A stretch of DNA of 64,000 nucleotides, from NCBI GenBank assembly GCA_021298085.1, contig JAJTDE010000006.1:1-64000 (forward strand), in the 5' to 3' direction. A model generated the notes under the pieces. The model saw nothing but the letters and a program-made list of their open reading frames with translations, was not told the origin of the DNA and did no database searches. Of the stretch, positions 29,049-39,365 are shown piece by piece. The position numbers and the translations under genes are program-made. This DNA is from Rubrivivax sp. GTDB lineage: Bacteria > Pseudomonadota > Gammaproteobacteria > Burkholderiales > Burkholderiaceae_C. How positions within the stretch are numbered: position 1 is the stretch's first letter; each line of letters begins with the position of its first letter.

Positions 29049-29816
29049 CTACTTGACGTCTTTCCAGAACGAGGCGTTCAGACGCCAGGCAATGACAAAG
29101 AACACACTCAGGAACAGCAGGACACCCACGCCCAGGCGCACACGGTCCTTGCGCATCGGTTCGGCCATCCAAGTCAGGTAGGCGACCAAGTCTGCCACGG
29201 CCGCGTTGTACTCGAGCTCGCTCATCTTGCCAGGGGCCAGCGGCTGCACACCCTTGAAGACCTCGGTGGCGGCGCCGTGGCTGTCCTTGACAGTCTCGAA
29301 GGCAGCCTTCTGCGGACCCTGCAGTTCCCAGAGCACGTGCGGCATGCCCACATTCGGGAAGGCGGCATTGTTCCAACCCGTGGCCTTGGTCTCGTCACGG
29401 TAGTAGGTGCGCAGGAAGGTGTACAGGTAATCCGAACCCGTTCCCTGGCCGGCGGCCGAGCGTGAGCGTGCCACCAGGGTGAGATCGGGCGGTACGGCAC
29501 CGAACCACTCCTTGGCCATGCGCGGGTCCATCGAGGTCTTCATCAGGTCGCCGACCTTGGCCTCGGTGAAGATCAGGTTGGCGCGAATCTGGTCTTCGGT
29601 CAGGCCGATGTCGCGCAACCGGTTGTAGCGCATGAACGCTGCCTGGTGGCAGTTCAGGCAGTAGTTGACAAACAGTTTGGCGCCGTTCTGCAGGGCGGCC
29701 ACGTCGTTCAGGCGTTCCTTGGGGAAACGGTCCCAGGCAATGCCGCCGCCGGCGGCAAAGGCGGGCGTCGCCGTGAAACTCAGGGCAGCCAGCAGTGACA
29801 AAAGCAGTTTTTTCAT
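29049..29816 (-). CDS. petC: cytochrome c1 of the bc1 complex
   Basis: A 255-residue cytochrome c1. It has a signal peptide (MKKLLLSLLAALSFTATPAFA), the haem-binding motif CLNCHQ (residues ~54-59) followed by AAFMRYNRLRDIGLT, and a probable sixth-ligand Met region. The C-terminal membrane anchor is GVGVLLFLSVFFVIAWRLN. It takes electrons from the Rieske protein and passes them to soluble cytochromes. The ATG at 29816 gives the signal peptide; a GTG at 29825 is less likely. It is the third gene of petABC, 25 bases after petB. Confidence 0.96.
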   Translation of the reverse strand: MKKLLLSLLAALSFTATPAFAAGGGIAWDRFPKERLNDVAALQNGAKLFVNYCLNCHQAAFMRYNRLRDIGLTEDQIRANLIFTEAKVGDLMKTSMDPRMAKEWFGAVPPDLTLVARSRSAAGQGTGSDYLYTFLRTYYRDETKATGWNNAAFPNVGMPHVLWELQGPQKAAFETVKDSHGAATEVFKGVQPLAPGKMSELEYNAAVADLVAYLTWMAEPMRKDRVRLGVGVLLFLSVFFVIAWRLNASFWKDVK

Positions 29817-29841
29817 GGATGACACAACTCGATGATGTTTG

Positions 29842-31245
29842 TCAGTGCGGCTGGAACGTGACGCGGTCAGGCACCGGCTTGAATTCGCCGATGCGGCTCC
29901 ACCACGGCATCAGCAGGAAGAAGCCGAAGTAGAAGACTGTGCCGATCTGCGCAATCAGGGTGCCGGCGTCTGAAGGCGGCTTGATGCCCAGGTAACCCAG
30001 GACAAACATCCACACCACAAACACACCATACATGTACTTGTGCCAGGTCGGGCGGTAACGAATGGACTTCACAGGGCTGTAGTCGAGCCACGGCAGGAGG
30101 TACATGATCACCACCGACGCGCCCATCACCACCACGCCCCAGAACTTGGCGTCGAAGGTCTTGAGCAGCACGATGGCCACCAGACCCACCACCGCCACCG
30201 CGATCTTCATCGGGTTTTTCAGGCGACCGAACATCAGCGCGGCCACCACACCCAGCGCGATCAACACCACAAAGACGTTGATCATCGGGTCGGTCGTGGC
30301 GCGCAGCATCGAGTAATACGGCGTGAAGTACCAGACCGGTGCGATGTGGGCTGGCGTCTTCAGGGGGTCGGCCGGGATGAAGTTGTTGAACTCCAGGAAA
30401 TAGCCGCCCATTTCAGGCGCGAAGAAGATGACTGCGGTGAAGACGATCAGAAAACCCACCACACCCATGATGTCGTGCACCGTGTAGTACGGGTGGAAGG
30501 GGATGCCGTCCAGGGGCTTGCCGCTGGCGTCCTTCTTGGCCTTGATCTCGATGCCGTCCGGGTTGTTCGAGCCGACGTCGTGCAGGGCCAGCAGGTGGGC
30601 GACCACCAGACCGACCAGCACCAGCGGGATGGCGATGACGTGGAAGGCAAAGAAACGGTTCAGCGTCGCGTCGCTGACCACGAAGTCGCCGCGGATCAGC
30701 AGCGCCAGGTCGGGGCCGACAAACGGCACGGCGGCAAACAGGTTCACGATCACCTGGGCACCCCAGTAGCTCATCTGGCCCCAGGGCAGCAGGTAGCCGA
30801 AGAAGGCTTCGGCCATCAGGCACAGGAAGATGGTGCAACCGAAGATCCAGACCAGCTCACGCGGCTTGCGGTAGCTGCCGTACAGCATGCCGCGGAACAT
30901 GTGCAGGTAGACAACGACGAAGAAGGCACTGGCACCGGTGGAGTGCATGTAGCGCACCAGCCAGCCCCAGGGCACGTCGCGCATGATGTACTCGACCGAG
31001 GCAAACGCCAGGTTGGCGTCCGGCTTGTAGTGCATCACCAGGAAGATGCCGGTGACGATCTGGATCACCAGCACCAGCAGCGCCAGTGAGCCGAAGAAAT
31101 ACATCCAGTTGAAGTTCTTCGGAGCGTAGTACTCCGACAGGTGCTTCTTGTATTCCGCAAATGCCGTGGGAAAACGGTTTTCAAACCAGACCGTGACCTT
31201 TTCGGTCACTGGTGCCGTGGCAGGCACTTCCTTGAATTCAGCCAT
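29842..31245 (-). CDS. petB: cytochrome b of the bc1 complex
   Basis: A 467-residue one-piece cytochrome b with eight or more membrane segments. Haem ligands are in YMHSTGASAFFVVVYLHMFR and in FFAFHVIAIPLVLVGLVVAHLLALHD. The quinol-oxidation (Qo) motif reads PVWY (HIAPVWYFTPYYSMLR) instead of the mitochondrial/alpha-type PEWY; to my knowledge this variant is common in beta- and gammaproteobacteria. It is longer than many bacterial cytochromes b because of an extended C-terminal membrane region. It is between petA and petC in one operon. Confidence 0.96.
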   Translation of the reverse strand: MAEFKEVPATAPVTEKVTVWFENRFPTAFAEYKKHLSEYYAPKNFNWMYFFGSLALLVLVIQIVTGIFLVMHYKPDANLAFASVEYIMRDVPWGWLVRYMHSTGASAFFVVVYLHMFRGMLYGSYRKPRELVWIFGCTIFLCLMAEAFFGYLLPWGQMSYWGAQVIVNLFAAVPFVGPDLALLIRGDFVVSDATLNRFFAFHVIAIPLVLVGLVVAHLLALHDVGSNNPDGIEIKAKKDASGKPLDGIPFHPYYTVHDIMGVVGFLIVFTAVIFFAPEMGGYFLEFNNFIPADPLKTPAHIAPVWYFTPYYSMLRATTDPMINVFVVLIALGVVAALMFGRLKNPMKIAVAVVGLVAIVLLKTFDAKFWGVVVMGASVVIMYLLPWLDYSPVKSIRYRPTWHKYMYGVFVVWMFVLGYLGIKPPSDAGTLIAQIGTVFYFGFFLLMPWWSRIGEFKPVPDRVTFQPH

Positions 31246-31298
31246 GGTGTCCTCGATGCTCGTATACGGTGTGCTTCACGATAGAAGCGTCCGGCACA

Positions 31299-31895
31299 TC
31301 AAACCTTCTTCTCTTCGCCGATCAGCAGCATGGTGTCCGAGAGGTACATGTGCGGCGGCACCTCGAGGTTGTCCGGTGCAGGCTTGTTCTTGAAGACGCG
31401 CCCGGCCAGGTCAAAGGTCGAACCGTGGCAGGGGCACAGGAAGCCCCCCGTCCAGTCGTCGGGCAGCGAAGGCTGGGCGCCCGTCTGAAACTTGTCGCTC
31501 GGCGAGCAGCCGAGGTGGGAGCAGATGCCCACGCCGACAAAGAACTCAGGCTTGATCGAGCGATGCGGGTTCTTGGCGTAATCCGGCGTCGGGTATTGGG
31601 TGCGCAGGCTTGTCGGGTCGGCGACTTGTCCCTCGGTCTTCTTCAGCGACTCAAGTTGTTCGGGCGTGCGGCGCATCACCCAGACCGGCTTTCCACGCCA
31701 CTCGACGGTGAGCTTCTCGCCGGGGCGCAAGGCTGAGATGTCAACCTGCACCGGGGCGCCGGCCGCCTTGGCCCGCTCGGAAGGTGTGAAGGTGCTGACA
31801 AAGGGCACTGCGGTTGCCAGGCCACCCACCGCACCGGCTCCACAGGTGATCGCAATCCAGGTTCTGCGGCTGGGGTCCGCGGCAGCTTGACTCAT
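31299..31895 (-). CDS. petA: Rieske iron-sulfur protein of the bc1 complex
   Basis: A 198-residue Rieske protein. The N-terminus has a twin-Arg-type start (SRRTWIAITCGAGAVGGLATAV), which is also the membrane anchor. The [2Fe-2S] ligands lie in CSHLGCSP and CPCHGSTFD, with the disulfide Cys pair present. It should be exported by the Tat system, whose genes lie 5 kb away. The start at 31895 is preceded by AAGGACG. It is the first gene of petABC, divergent from mscL across a 190-base gap. Confidence 0.97.
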   Translation of the reverse strand: MSQAAADPSRRTWIAITCGAGAVGGLATAVPFVSTFTPSERAKAAGAPVQVDISALRPGEKLTVEWRGKPVWVMRRTPEQLESLKKTEGQVADPTSLRTQYPTPDYAKNPHRSIKPEFFVGVGICSHLGCSPSDKFQTGAQPSLPDDWTGGFLCPCHGSTFDLAGRVFKNKPAPDNLEVPPHMYLSDTMLLIGEEKKV

Positions 31896-32085
31896 GGGTC
31901 GTCCTTGAAACGGAAAAGGCGTCTTGATCAACCCGGCATTCTACCTAACCAAGTGGGATGGGCTTACGCCGGCTTGACGCTTTGACCCTGCGGGCCTAGT
32001 GTGCTCGGCACTGGGCCTGCAAGGGCCTGCTTGTTCACCCGGTGTCTGGCCTGTTGGGGCTGGGCTGATCACAGGAAAACACACG

Positions 32086-32505
32086 ATGAGCTTCTTTTCA
32101 GAATTCAAGGAATTTGCCGTCAAGGGCAACGTCATGGACCTCGCCATCGGCGTCATCATCGGCGCCGCCTTTGGCAAGATCGTCGACTCCGCCGTGAACG
32201 ACGTGTTCATGCCGGTCATCGGCAAGCTCGTGGGCGGCCTGGACTTTTCCAACCACTACATCGCGCTGGCTGGGCAGGCGTCCAACCTGCCGCTGGCCGA
32301 AGCCAAGAAGGCTGGCGCGGTGCTGGCCTACGGCAACTTCATCACCACCCTGGTGTACTTCGTGATCCTGGCCTTCATCATCTTCCTGATGGTCAAGCAG
32401 ATGAACCGCCTCAAGCGCGAGGCCCCGGCACCCGCACCGGCACCCGCACCCACCCCGGAAGACGTGCTGCTGCTGCGCGAGATCCGCGACTCACTCAAGC
32501 GCTGA
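32086..32505 (+). CDS. mscL: large-conductance mechanosensitive channel MscL
   Basis: A 139-residue membrane channel that opens under hypo-osmotic tension. It begins [20 protein letters not shown], then the first membrane helix [21 protein letters not shown]; the second helix is [22 protein letters not shown]. An Ala-Pro repeat ([14 protein letters not shown]) precedes the C-terminal helix [14 protein letters not shown]. The ATG at 32086 follows AGGA; the longer frame is not supported. Its last 15 bases overlap the 3' end of the convergent pdxA gene. Confidence 0.97.
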   Translation: MSFFSEFKEFAVKGNVMDLAIGVIIGAAFGKIVDSAVNDVFMPVIGKLVGGLDFSNHYIALAGQASNLPLAEAKKAGAVLAYGNFITTLVYFVILAFIIFLMVKQMNRLKREAPAPAPAPAPTPEDVLLLREIRDSLKR

Positions 32506-33558
32506 GCGGCTGGCGGCGCGGCGCGCCCAGGCCACGGCCGCCTCCAGGCTGCGGGGGTCGGCCAGGCCCTGGCCGGCGATGTCGAAGGCCGTTCCATGGT
32601 CGGGGCTGGTGCGCACCAGCGGCAGACCCAGCGTCACGTTGACGCCGTGCTCCACCCCGAGGTACTTGACCGGGATCAGGCCGTGGTCATGGGTCATGGC
32701 CACGACGACATCAAAGGCGCCCGGGCGCTCGGCGGTGTGCCTGGCCTTCATGAAGACGGTGTCGGGCGGGTAGGGGCCGCTGGCCTTGATGCCTTCCGCC
32801 CGGGCCGCCTCGATGGCTGGCGCGATCAGGCGCCCTTCCTCGTCACCAAACAGGCCGCCCTCGCCAGCATGCGGGTTGAGCCCGGCCACCGCGATGCGGG
32901 GTTGGCCGAGGCCCTGGCGCTTCGCTGCATCCTGGACGATTCGCAGGGTCTGCAGGATGCCTTGGACGCTGAGCGCATCGATGGCGCTGCGCAGCGACTG
33001 ATGGATGGTGACCAGCACCACGCTCAGCTCACCGTTGGTCAGCATCATCCTCACGTCGGGCGGCGACAGGCCTGGCCGCGTGCACAAGGCCTGCAGCATC
33101 TCGGTGTGGCCGGGAAAGTGAATGCCGGCGGCAGCCCAGGCCGACTTCTGGATGGGTGCCGTCACCAGCGCACTGCCCTGCCCATCCAGCAGACGTTCAA
33201 CCGCCCACTCGATGCAACGGGCCGACGCGCGTCCGGCCCGGGCATCCGTCTGACCCCAGGGCAGCGAGGCCAGATCGGGTGGCAGCCCCTCGGGCTCGAT
33301 CACCGGCAAGCAGCCGGCCGGCAGGTTCAACCATCCCTCGGCCAGGGCGCGGCCACCGTGCGGCGACAGGCTGGCGATCACCGGCCTGCAGCCAGCGGCC
33401 TGCCCGGCCCGCCTGAGTGCCTGCACCGAACCCACCACCACGGCATCCTGCAACTGGCCGCGGCAGAACGCACGCACGATGCACTCCGGCCCGATGCCCA
33501 CCGGGTCACCCATGGCGATCAACAGGGGGCGAGCGGAGACGGGCGGTGGTGTGGTCAT
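32491..33558 (-). CDS. pdxA: 4-hydroxythreonine-4-phosphate dehydrogenase PdxA
   Basis: A 355-residue PdxA, which oxidises 4-phosphohydroxythreonine in pyridoxal phosphate synthesis. Family motifs are [16 protein letters not shown] near the N-terminus, the metal-binding His residues in [25 protein letters not shown] and [14 protein letters not shown], and the C-terminal [14 protein letters not shown]. The start region contains a duplicated 11-bp unit that includes a second ATG just upstream, out of frame. It follows nif3 by 26 bases on the same strand. Confidence 0.95.
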   Translation of the reverse strand: MTTPPPVSARPLLIAMGDPVGIGPECIVRAFCRGQLQDAVVVGSVQALRRAGQAAGCRPVIASLSPHGGRALAEGWLNLPAGCLPVIEPEGLPPDLASLPWGQTDARAGRASARCIEWAVERLLDGQGSALVTAPIQKSAWAAAGIHFPGHTEMLQALCTRPGLSPPDVRMMLTNGELSVVLVTIHQSLRSAIDALSVQGILQTLRIVQDAAKRQGLGQPRIAVAGLNPHAGEGGLFGDEEGRLIAPAIEAARAEGIKASGPYPPDTVFMKARHTAERPGAFDVVVAMTHDHGLIPVKYLGVEHGVNVTLGLPLVRTSPDHGTAFDIAGQGLADPRSLEAAVAWARRAASRSALE

Positions 33559-33576
33559 GCGGTGGTCATGCGGTGG
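33555..33576. repeat. 11-bp tandem duplication at the pdxA start codon
   Basis: The unit tcatgcggtgg occurs twice in direct tandem (33555-33565 and 33566-33576), with a partial third copy. Each copy contains the complement of ATG, so the pdxA start is duplicated 11 bases upstream in another frame. Confidence 0.7.
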
Positions 33577-33584
33577 TCAGGCAG

Positions 33585-34334
33585 TCAGGCAGGGTTGTCA
33601 ATGTCCACAAAGCGGTGCTCGAGCCCGAAACGCTCGCCCAGGTGCGCCGCCAACGCCTGGACGCCATAGCGCTCGGAGGCGTGGTGGCCGCAGGCCAGGA
33701 ACGCTACACCGGTCTCCCGCGACAGGTGGGCCTGGGGTTCAGAGACCTCGCCGGTGATGTAGGCGTCAGCGCCGGCCTGGATGGCCTGCTCGAAGTAGCC
33801 CTGTGCCCCCCCGCTGCACCAGGCGATGCGGCGCAGCGGCCGGCCGTCGCCGGGCAGGCACAGCACCGGGCGCTGCACCACCGCCTGCAGCCGGGCGGTC
33901 AGCAAGGGCAAGCTGTTCACCTCAGCTGCATCGCCAATGAACGCGATGTCCTGGTCACCCAGCCTGGCGTCAGCACGCAGGCCCAGCTGCAACCCCAGCT
34001 GCGCGTTGTTGCCCCACTCGGGGTGGGCATCCAGCGGAAGGTGGAAGGCCCACAGGTTGATGTCGGCTGCCATCAGGCTGGCCACCCGCTGCCGCAGCCA
34101 GCCGGTCAGTCGGCCATCCTGCCCGCGCCAGAACAGGCCGTGGTGCACCAGCAAGGCATCAGCCCGCCAGCTGACCGCCGCCTCGATCAGGGCGAGGCTT
34201 GCCGTCACTCCGCACATCAGACGGCCGACAAGTTCCCGGCCCTCGACCTGAAGACCGTTCGGCCCATAATCCTTGAAGCGGTCCACAGCGAGTGTTTCCC
34301 GCAGATAGGCGTCGATGACTTGGCGTTGGACCAT
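33585..34334 (-). CDS. Nif3-like dinuclear metal-centre protein
   Basis: A 249-residue protein of the Nif3/YbgI family (toroidal hexamers with a two-metal site; sometimes called GTP cyclohydrolase I type 2). Family residues are visible in DALLVHHGLFWRGQDGRL (the HHG metal pair), NLWAFHLPLDAHPEWGNN, CSGGAQGYFEQAIQAGADAYITGEV and GHHASERYGV. The biochemical role is unresolved in the family. The ATG is only 11 bases from the divergent DegS-like start. Confidence 0.92.
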   Translation of the reverse strand: MVQRQVIDAYLRETLAVDRFKDYGPNGLQVEGRELVGRLMCGVTASLALIEAAVSWRADALLVHHGLFWRGQDGRLTGWLRQRVASLMAADINLWAFHLPLDAHPEWGNNAQLGLQLGLRADARLGDQDIAFIGDAAEVNSLPLLTARLQAVVQRPVLCLPGDGRPLRRIAWCSGGAQGYFEQAIQAGADAYITGEVSEPQAHLSRETGVAFLACGHHASERYGVQALAAHLGERFGLEHRFVDIDNPA

Positions 34335-34345
34335 CAGAAGACCGC

Positions 34346-35524
<1,179 letters not shown>

Positions 35525-35579
35525 ACGCGCCCAGCCCGTCTCTCGAACCACCCATCAGGCCGCCGGCGGCAGCGCAGCA

Positions 35580-35604
35580 CCGGCTGAGCCGGCGGCTCAG
35601 CCGG
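35580..35604. terminator. strong hairpin between convergent degS-like and tatC genes
   Basis: A perfect 11-bp stem with a 3-base loop (35580-35590 with 35594-35604). It covers the tatC stop codon (35597-35599) and lies 56 bases after the protease stop. No U-tract follows on either strand, so Rho-independent termination is uncertain; it may protect mRNA ends or act in both directions. Confidence 0.45.
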
Positions 35605-36370
35605 CGTCGGGCGCCTTGGTGTGCTTGATCAGCACGCGGGCCGCAATGATGCCCAGCTCATACAGGATGCACATCGGGATGGCCAGCGCCAGCTGGGAAA
35701 TCACGTCGGGTGGCGTCACCACCGCCGCGATGATGAAGCTGCCAACGATGAAATAACCCCGCCAGGCCTTCAGCTGTTCGATCGTCACAATGCCCAGGCG
35801 CGCCAGCACGATCACCGCAATGGGCACTTCGAAGGCAATGCCAAACACCATGAACAGTGTGAGCACAAAGCCGAAGTACTGCTCGATGTCAGGCGCCGCA
35901 GTGATGGCGCTGGGTGCAAAGGCCTGGATGAACTTCGACATCCCCGGGATGACGATGAAGTAGCAGAAGGCAACCCCTACCAAGAACAGCAAGGTACTGG
36001 AAATGACCAGGGGCAGCACCATCTTCTTCTCGTGGGAGTAGAGGCCTGGCGCTACAAAGGCCCATACCTGGTACAGCACCACGGGCAACGCGATCAGGAA
36101 GGCCGCCATCAAGGTGATCTTCAAAGGCACCAGGATGGGCGAGATGACGTTGGTAGCGATCAGCTTGGTGCCATCCGGCAGGTGGGCCACCATGGGCGCG
36201 GCGAGCAGGTCATAGAGGCCGGCCGGGCCGGGATACAGCGCCAGCACACCAAAGCAGACACCCACGGCAATCAGCGCACGGATGAGTCGGTCTCGCAACT
36301 CGACCAGGTGCGACACAAACGGCGCTTCGGTGCCGGCCAGTTCATCGTCCGGTTTGGGCGACACGCTCAT
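35597..36370 (-). CDS. tatC: Sec-independent protein translocase TatC
   Basis: A 257-residue polytopic protein, the core receptor of the Tat system for folded proteins. It starts [13 protein letters not shown] and has the conserved [19 protein letters not shown] just before the first helix, six membrane segments, and the FAFCYF-like region [20 protein letters not shown]. The conserved Glu in [18 protein letters not shown] is also present. The ATG overlaps the tatB stop (ATGA). The final bases form part of a strong hairpin. Confidence 0.97.
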   Translation of the reverse strand: MSVSPKPDDELAGTEAPFVSHLVELRDRLIRALIAVGVCFGVLALYPGPAGLYDLLAAPMVAHLPDGTKLIATNVISPILVPLKITLMAAFLIALPVVLYQVWAFVAPGLYSHEKKMVLPLVISSTLLFLVGVAFCYFIVIPGMSKFIQAFAPSAITAAPDIEQYFGFVLTLFMVFGIAFEVPIAVIVLARLGIVTIEQLKAWRGYFIVGSFIIAAVVTPPDVISQLALAIPMCILYELGIIAARVLIKHTKAPDAG

Positions 36371-36864
36371 CGGGGGGCTTTCTGGCCAGGCGGGCGAAAG
36401 CGCGCCACACGCGCGGCAGCCGACTGCGCCTTGCTGCGCACACCGTGCCGCTGCTTGTACCACTGCGGAACAGCACCGCGCTTCAGACGCCACTTCTTGC
36501 CAGGATGCTGGTAGGTGGGCGTGTCGCTGTAGGCCGCACCAGGCGGTTCGGCCAAGGGCGACGAACCCAGGCTGGACGTCGCGTCAGCCCAATCCTTCTC
36601 GAAGGCCGAGCTGGCAGCGTTCACTTCCTGGTGAACGGTCTGCTCGACGTCGCGCGCAGCCGACTCGAAATCGCTCTTCATCTTCTTGAGCTCATCCAGC
36701 TCAATCGATCGGTTGACCTCGGCCTTGACGTCGGACACGTAGCGCTGAGCCTTCCCGAACAGGTGGCCCACGGTGCGCGCCACCTTGGGCAATTTCTCAG
36801 GGCCGATCACGATCAGCGCCACAGCGCCAATCAGTGCGAGCTTGTCAAAACCAAAATCGATCAT
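36367..36864 (-). CDS. tatB: Sec-independent protein translocase TatB
   Basis: A 165-residue single-helix protein. It begins [29 protein letters not shown] with the conserved Glu in the membrane helix and the GPEKLP hinge, then an amphipathic helix and a variable basic tail. It forms the substrate receptor with TatC. It lies 71 bases after tatA and overlaps tatC by four bases. Confidence 0.96.
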   Translation of the reverse strand: MIDFGFDKLALIGAVALIVIGPEKLPKVARTVGHLFGKAQRYVSDVKAEVNRSIELDELKKMKSDFESAARDVEQTVHQEVNAASSAFEKDWADATSSLGSSPLAEPPGAAYSDTPTYQHPGKKWRLKRGAVPQWYKQRHGVRSKAQSAAARVARFRPPGQKAPR

Positions 36865-36935
36865 GTCACGCCGCGCGCGCAGCCTGAACGGTGCCGGCGC
36901 CCGCAGCGCCTGCCGCGCACACTCCGGGGCTCATG

Positions 36936-37190
36936 TCAGCTCTTGGTCTTGGCTTCGACGTCCACGGTGTGGCCATCGGTGCCATGACGGGCCGTGACTT
37001 GCGCGGGCGCTGCCGAGCCGGCTTGCGCTGCTGCCTCATCGGCGTTGTCATTGGCGCCCTTGACACCGTCCTTGAAGCCCTTGACGGCGCCGCCCAGGTC
37101 TGAACCGATGTTCTTGAGCTTCTTGGTGCCAAAGATCAGCACCACTACCAGCAGCACGATGAGCCAATGCCAGATGCTGAACGAACCCAT
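36936..37190 (-). CDS. tatA: Sec-independent protein translocase TatA
   Basis: An 84-residue pore-forming Tat component: [21 protein letters not shown] membrane helix, [21 protein letters not shown] amphipathic helix, and an acidic/Ala-rich tail. The ATG at 37190 matches the family start. It is the first gene of tatABC, 82 bases after the HIT gene in the same direction. Confidence 0.97.
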   Translation of the reverse strand: MGSFSIWHWLIVLLVVVLIFGTKKLKNIGSDLGGAVKGFKDGVKGANDNADEAAAQAGSAAPAQVTARHGTDGHTVDVEAKTKS

Positions 37191-37272
37191 GATGTCTCTC
37201 CAAAACCGGCGGCAGCACCCCAACGGCCTGCCCTGCCCGTCCTACAACCGGCGATTCTAGGCCGGCGCTGAT

Positions 37273-37620
37273 TCAGCCCTTGCTCCAAGGTCTCGGGCCA
37301 CCCATCACATGCATGTGGAGGTGGTAGACCTCCTGCCCGCCATCGGGGCCGGTGTTGATCACCGTCCTGAAACCGTTGTGCACGCCCAGTTCCTTCATGA
37401 GCCGCGGCGCCAGGCCCAGCATGTGGCCAAGCAGGGCCTGGTGCTGCGGCTGGACATCGGACAGCGTGGCGATGTGCTGCCGGGGAATGATCAGCACATG
37501 CACCGGCGCCCAGGGGTGGATGTCGTGGAACGCCAGCAGCTGGTCGTCCTCGAAGACCTTGCGCGAGGGAATGACGCCAGCGACGATCTTGCAGAAGATG
37601 CAGTCAGGATCAGCACTCAT
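37273..37620 (-). CDS. HIT-family (histidine triad) nucleotide hydrolase
   Basis: A 115-residue HINT-type protein that hydrolyses purine nucleoside phosphoramidates. The N-terminal Zn-type Cys pair is in DCIFCKIVAGVIPSR, and the catalytic triad motif is HLHMHVMGG (residues ~100-108). ATG at 37620 gives the usual family length. It sits between DUF4870 and tatA in the minus-strand gene train, as in many betaproteobacteria. Confidence 0.95.
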   Translation of the reverse strand: MSADPDCIFCKIVAGVIPSRKVFEDDQLLAFHDIHPWAPVHVLIIPRQHIATLSDVQPQHQALLGHMLGLAPRLMKELGVHNGFRTVINTGPDGGQEVYHLHMHVMGGPRPWSKG

Positions 37621-37667
37621 GGGTTGTCGGGGTGATGTGAAGGATGCGGGAAGCGCCCAGACGCCGG

Positions 37668-38048
37668 TCAGGCAGGGTAGACGGGTTTGCCTTCGGCCAG
37701 CTTCAGCCAGCCCTTGACCACCCGGTAGATCATCCAGACATAGGCCACCACCAGCACCACAAAGCCGATCAGGATAAAGGCCAGTGCAATGCCCAGCACC
37801 GACCACAGCAGCCCCCACCAGAAGCTCTTGATCTGCCAGTCGAAGTGGCTTTCGTAGAGCGTCCCGCGGGCGTCGTCTCGCTTGACGTAGTTGATGATGA
37901 CGGCCACCAGGGCCGGCAGTCCCCAGATGAAGCTCAGGGCCTGCAGCGCATAGACCACCGTGGTGATGGTCTTCAGGGCCTGGAGCTCGTCGGGGGTCTT
38001 GGCAACACCCGTGAACGGTGCCGGCGGGGTGGGCGTGGATTCAGACAT
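37668..38048 (-). CDS. DUF4870 small membrane protein
   Basis: A 126-residue inner-membrane protein with three hydrophobic segments (about residues 33-50, 75-98 and 95-112) and a short cytosolic N-terminus, resembling the DUF4870/TIGR-type family found between hisE and the HIT gene in Burkholderiales. It contains the family-like ALSFIWGLPALVAVIINYVK and YESHFDWQIKSFWWGLLW. No function is known. Its start lies one base after the hisE stop. Confidence 0.85.
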   Translation of the reverse strand: MSESTPTPPAPFTGVAKTPDELQALKTITTVVYALQALSFIWGLPALVAVIINYVKRDDARGTLYESHFDWQIKSFWWGLLWSVLGIALAFILIGFVVLVVAYVWMIYRVVKGWLKLAEGKPVYPA

Positions 38049-38049
38049 G

Positions 38050-38427
38050 TCAGCGCTGCTCCTGCTGTTCTCGTGTCTGCTGCTTGCGCAGGGCAAACTC
38101 CTCCAGCCCTGAGAGCCCTTCGCGGCGGCGCAGCTCATCGATGACGTCCTGCGGGTGCAGGCCGTGGGCGGCCAGCACGATCATGGTGTGGAACCAGAGG
38201 TCAGCCACCTCACCCGTGAGCTTGGCCACATCGCCATCCTTGGCGGCCATGACCACCTCGGTGGCTTCCTCGCCGACCTTTTTCAGCATGGCATCGGTGC
38301 CCTTGGCAAAGAGGCGGGCGACGTAGCTCTTGTCGGGGTCGGCGGAGCGGCGGCTCTCGATGACGGCGGCCAGCCGGGCCAGGCTGTCGTCGGAAGAAAC
38401 CGCCGGTGATGGTGCGGAAGCTGTCAT
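38050..38427 (-). CDS. hisE: phosphoribosyl-ATP diphosphatase HisE
   Basis: A 125-residue all-helical MazG-like pyrophosphatase for the second step of histidine synthesis. Typical stretches are [44 protein letters not shown] and [20 protein letters not shown], with the Glu/Asp Mg ligands. The ATG overlaps the hisI stop by four bases, so HisI and HisE are made as separate but coupled proteins. Confidence 0.96.
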   Translation of the reverse strand: MTASAPSPAVSSDDSLARLAAVIESRRSADPDKSYVARLFAKGTDAMLKKVGEEATEVVMAAKDGDVAKLTGEVADLWFHTMIVLAAHGLHPQDVIDELRRREGLSGLEEFALRKQQTREQQEQR

Positions 38428-38873
38428 CGGTAGATGGCCTGAGGGTCCTTGAGCACGGGCTCGACATCGTGCCACTGACCGCCTTCCAGGCGCTGGAAAA
38501 AGCAGGAATGGCGGCCGGTATGGCAGGCGATGCCCGGTTCATGGCCGAGCTGGGTGACCTTGATCAGCACCACATCAGCGTCGCAATCGAGCCGGATGTC
38601 GTGCACCTGCTGGAAGTGGCCCGATTCCTCGCCCTTGTGCCACAGCCGCTGGCGGGAGCGGCTGAAGTACACGGCCTGTCGGCGTTCGGCTGTCAGCCGA
38701 AGCGCCTCGCGGTTCATGTAGGCAAACATCAGGACGTCGCCGGTGTGCCGCTCCTGCGCGATGACCGGCACCAGCCCATCGGCGTCCCAGCGCACGGCAT
38801 CCAGCCAGTCCGCTGAGGAAGAAGGCACCGGCTGGGGCTGCGGCACAGGTGGTGAAGGCAGCGGGTCGCTCAT
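38424..38873 (-). CDS. hisI: phosphoribosyl-AMP cyclohydrolase HisI
   Basis: A 149-residue zinc enzyme for the third histidine step. Motifs: [50 protein letters not shown] and the Cys pair in [11 protein letters not shown]. The N-terminal ~22 residues form a Pro-rich extension not usual in the family. Here hisI is preceded by a NUDIX gene and not by hisF, which usually adjoins it in this group. Confidence 0.96.
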   Translation of the reverse strand: MSDPLPSPPVPQPQPVPSSSADWLDAVRWDADGLVPVIAQERHTGDVLMFAYMNREALRLTAERRQAVYFSRSRQRLWHKGEESGHFQQVHDIRLDCDADVVLIKVTQLGHEPGIACHTGRHSCFFQRLEGGQWHDVEPVLKDPQAIYR

Positions 38874-38885
38874 GGTTCCGCCAGT

Positions 38886-39365
38886 CTACGCGCTTGGCAG
38901 CGGGCCGGTGAACCCGCGTTCCTCGGCCAGCCAGCGCAGCACCGGCACGGTACCGGGCAGCACGGGCTCCACGCTCACCGGCAGCGATTGCCAGCTCATC
39001 TGCTGCCCCTCGCGCATCTGCAGGTTGCCAGCCCAGACGAAGACCTTGCAGAAATGCAACCGCACGAGGGCGTGCGGGTAATCAAACACCGACTGCTGCC
39101 AGAGGTGCGCAGGTCCGATCTCGATGCCGAGTTCTTCCATCAGCTCGCGCCGCAGCGCCTGCTCCACGGTCTCGCCAGGCTCGAACTTGCCGCCGGGGAA
39201 TTCCCAGCAGCCCGCATAGACCTTGCCGGGGGGGCGGCTCGTCAGCAGAAAGCGCCCATCGGGCTGCACCAGCACACCCACCGCCACGTCCACGGGCACG
39301 CGGGCAGCGGCAGTCTCGCTAGGCGCTGCGGTGTTTGCGGCGGTGGCAGGCGCCTGGCCGGACAT
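38886..39365 (-). CDS. MutT-like NUDIX hydrolase
   Basis: A 159-residue NUDIX protein with the complete box GGKFEPGETVEQALRRELMEELGIE (residues ~52-76). The VDVAVGVLVQPDGRFLLTSRPPGKVYAGCWEFPGG region resembles MutT, so cleaning of oxidised dGTP is likely. It is too short to be the MutT-ThiE fusion. It starts at the ATG overlapping the ATPase stop by one base, and ends 12 bases before hisI. Confidence 0.9.
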   Translation of the reverse strand: MSGQAPATAANTAAPSETAAARVPVDVAVGVLVQPDGRFLLTSRPPGKVYAGCWEFPGGKFEPGETVEQALRRELMEELGIEIGPAHLWQQSVFDYPHALVRLHFCKVFVWAGNLQMREGQQMSWQSLPVSVEPVLPGTVPVLRWLAEERGFTGPLPSA

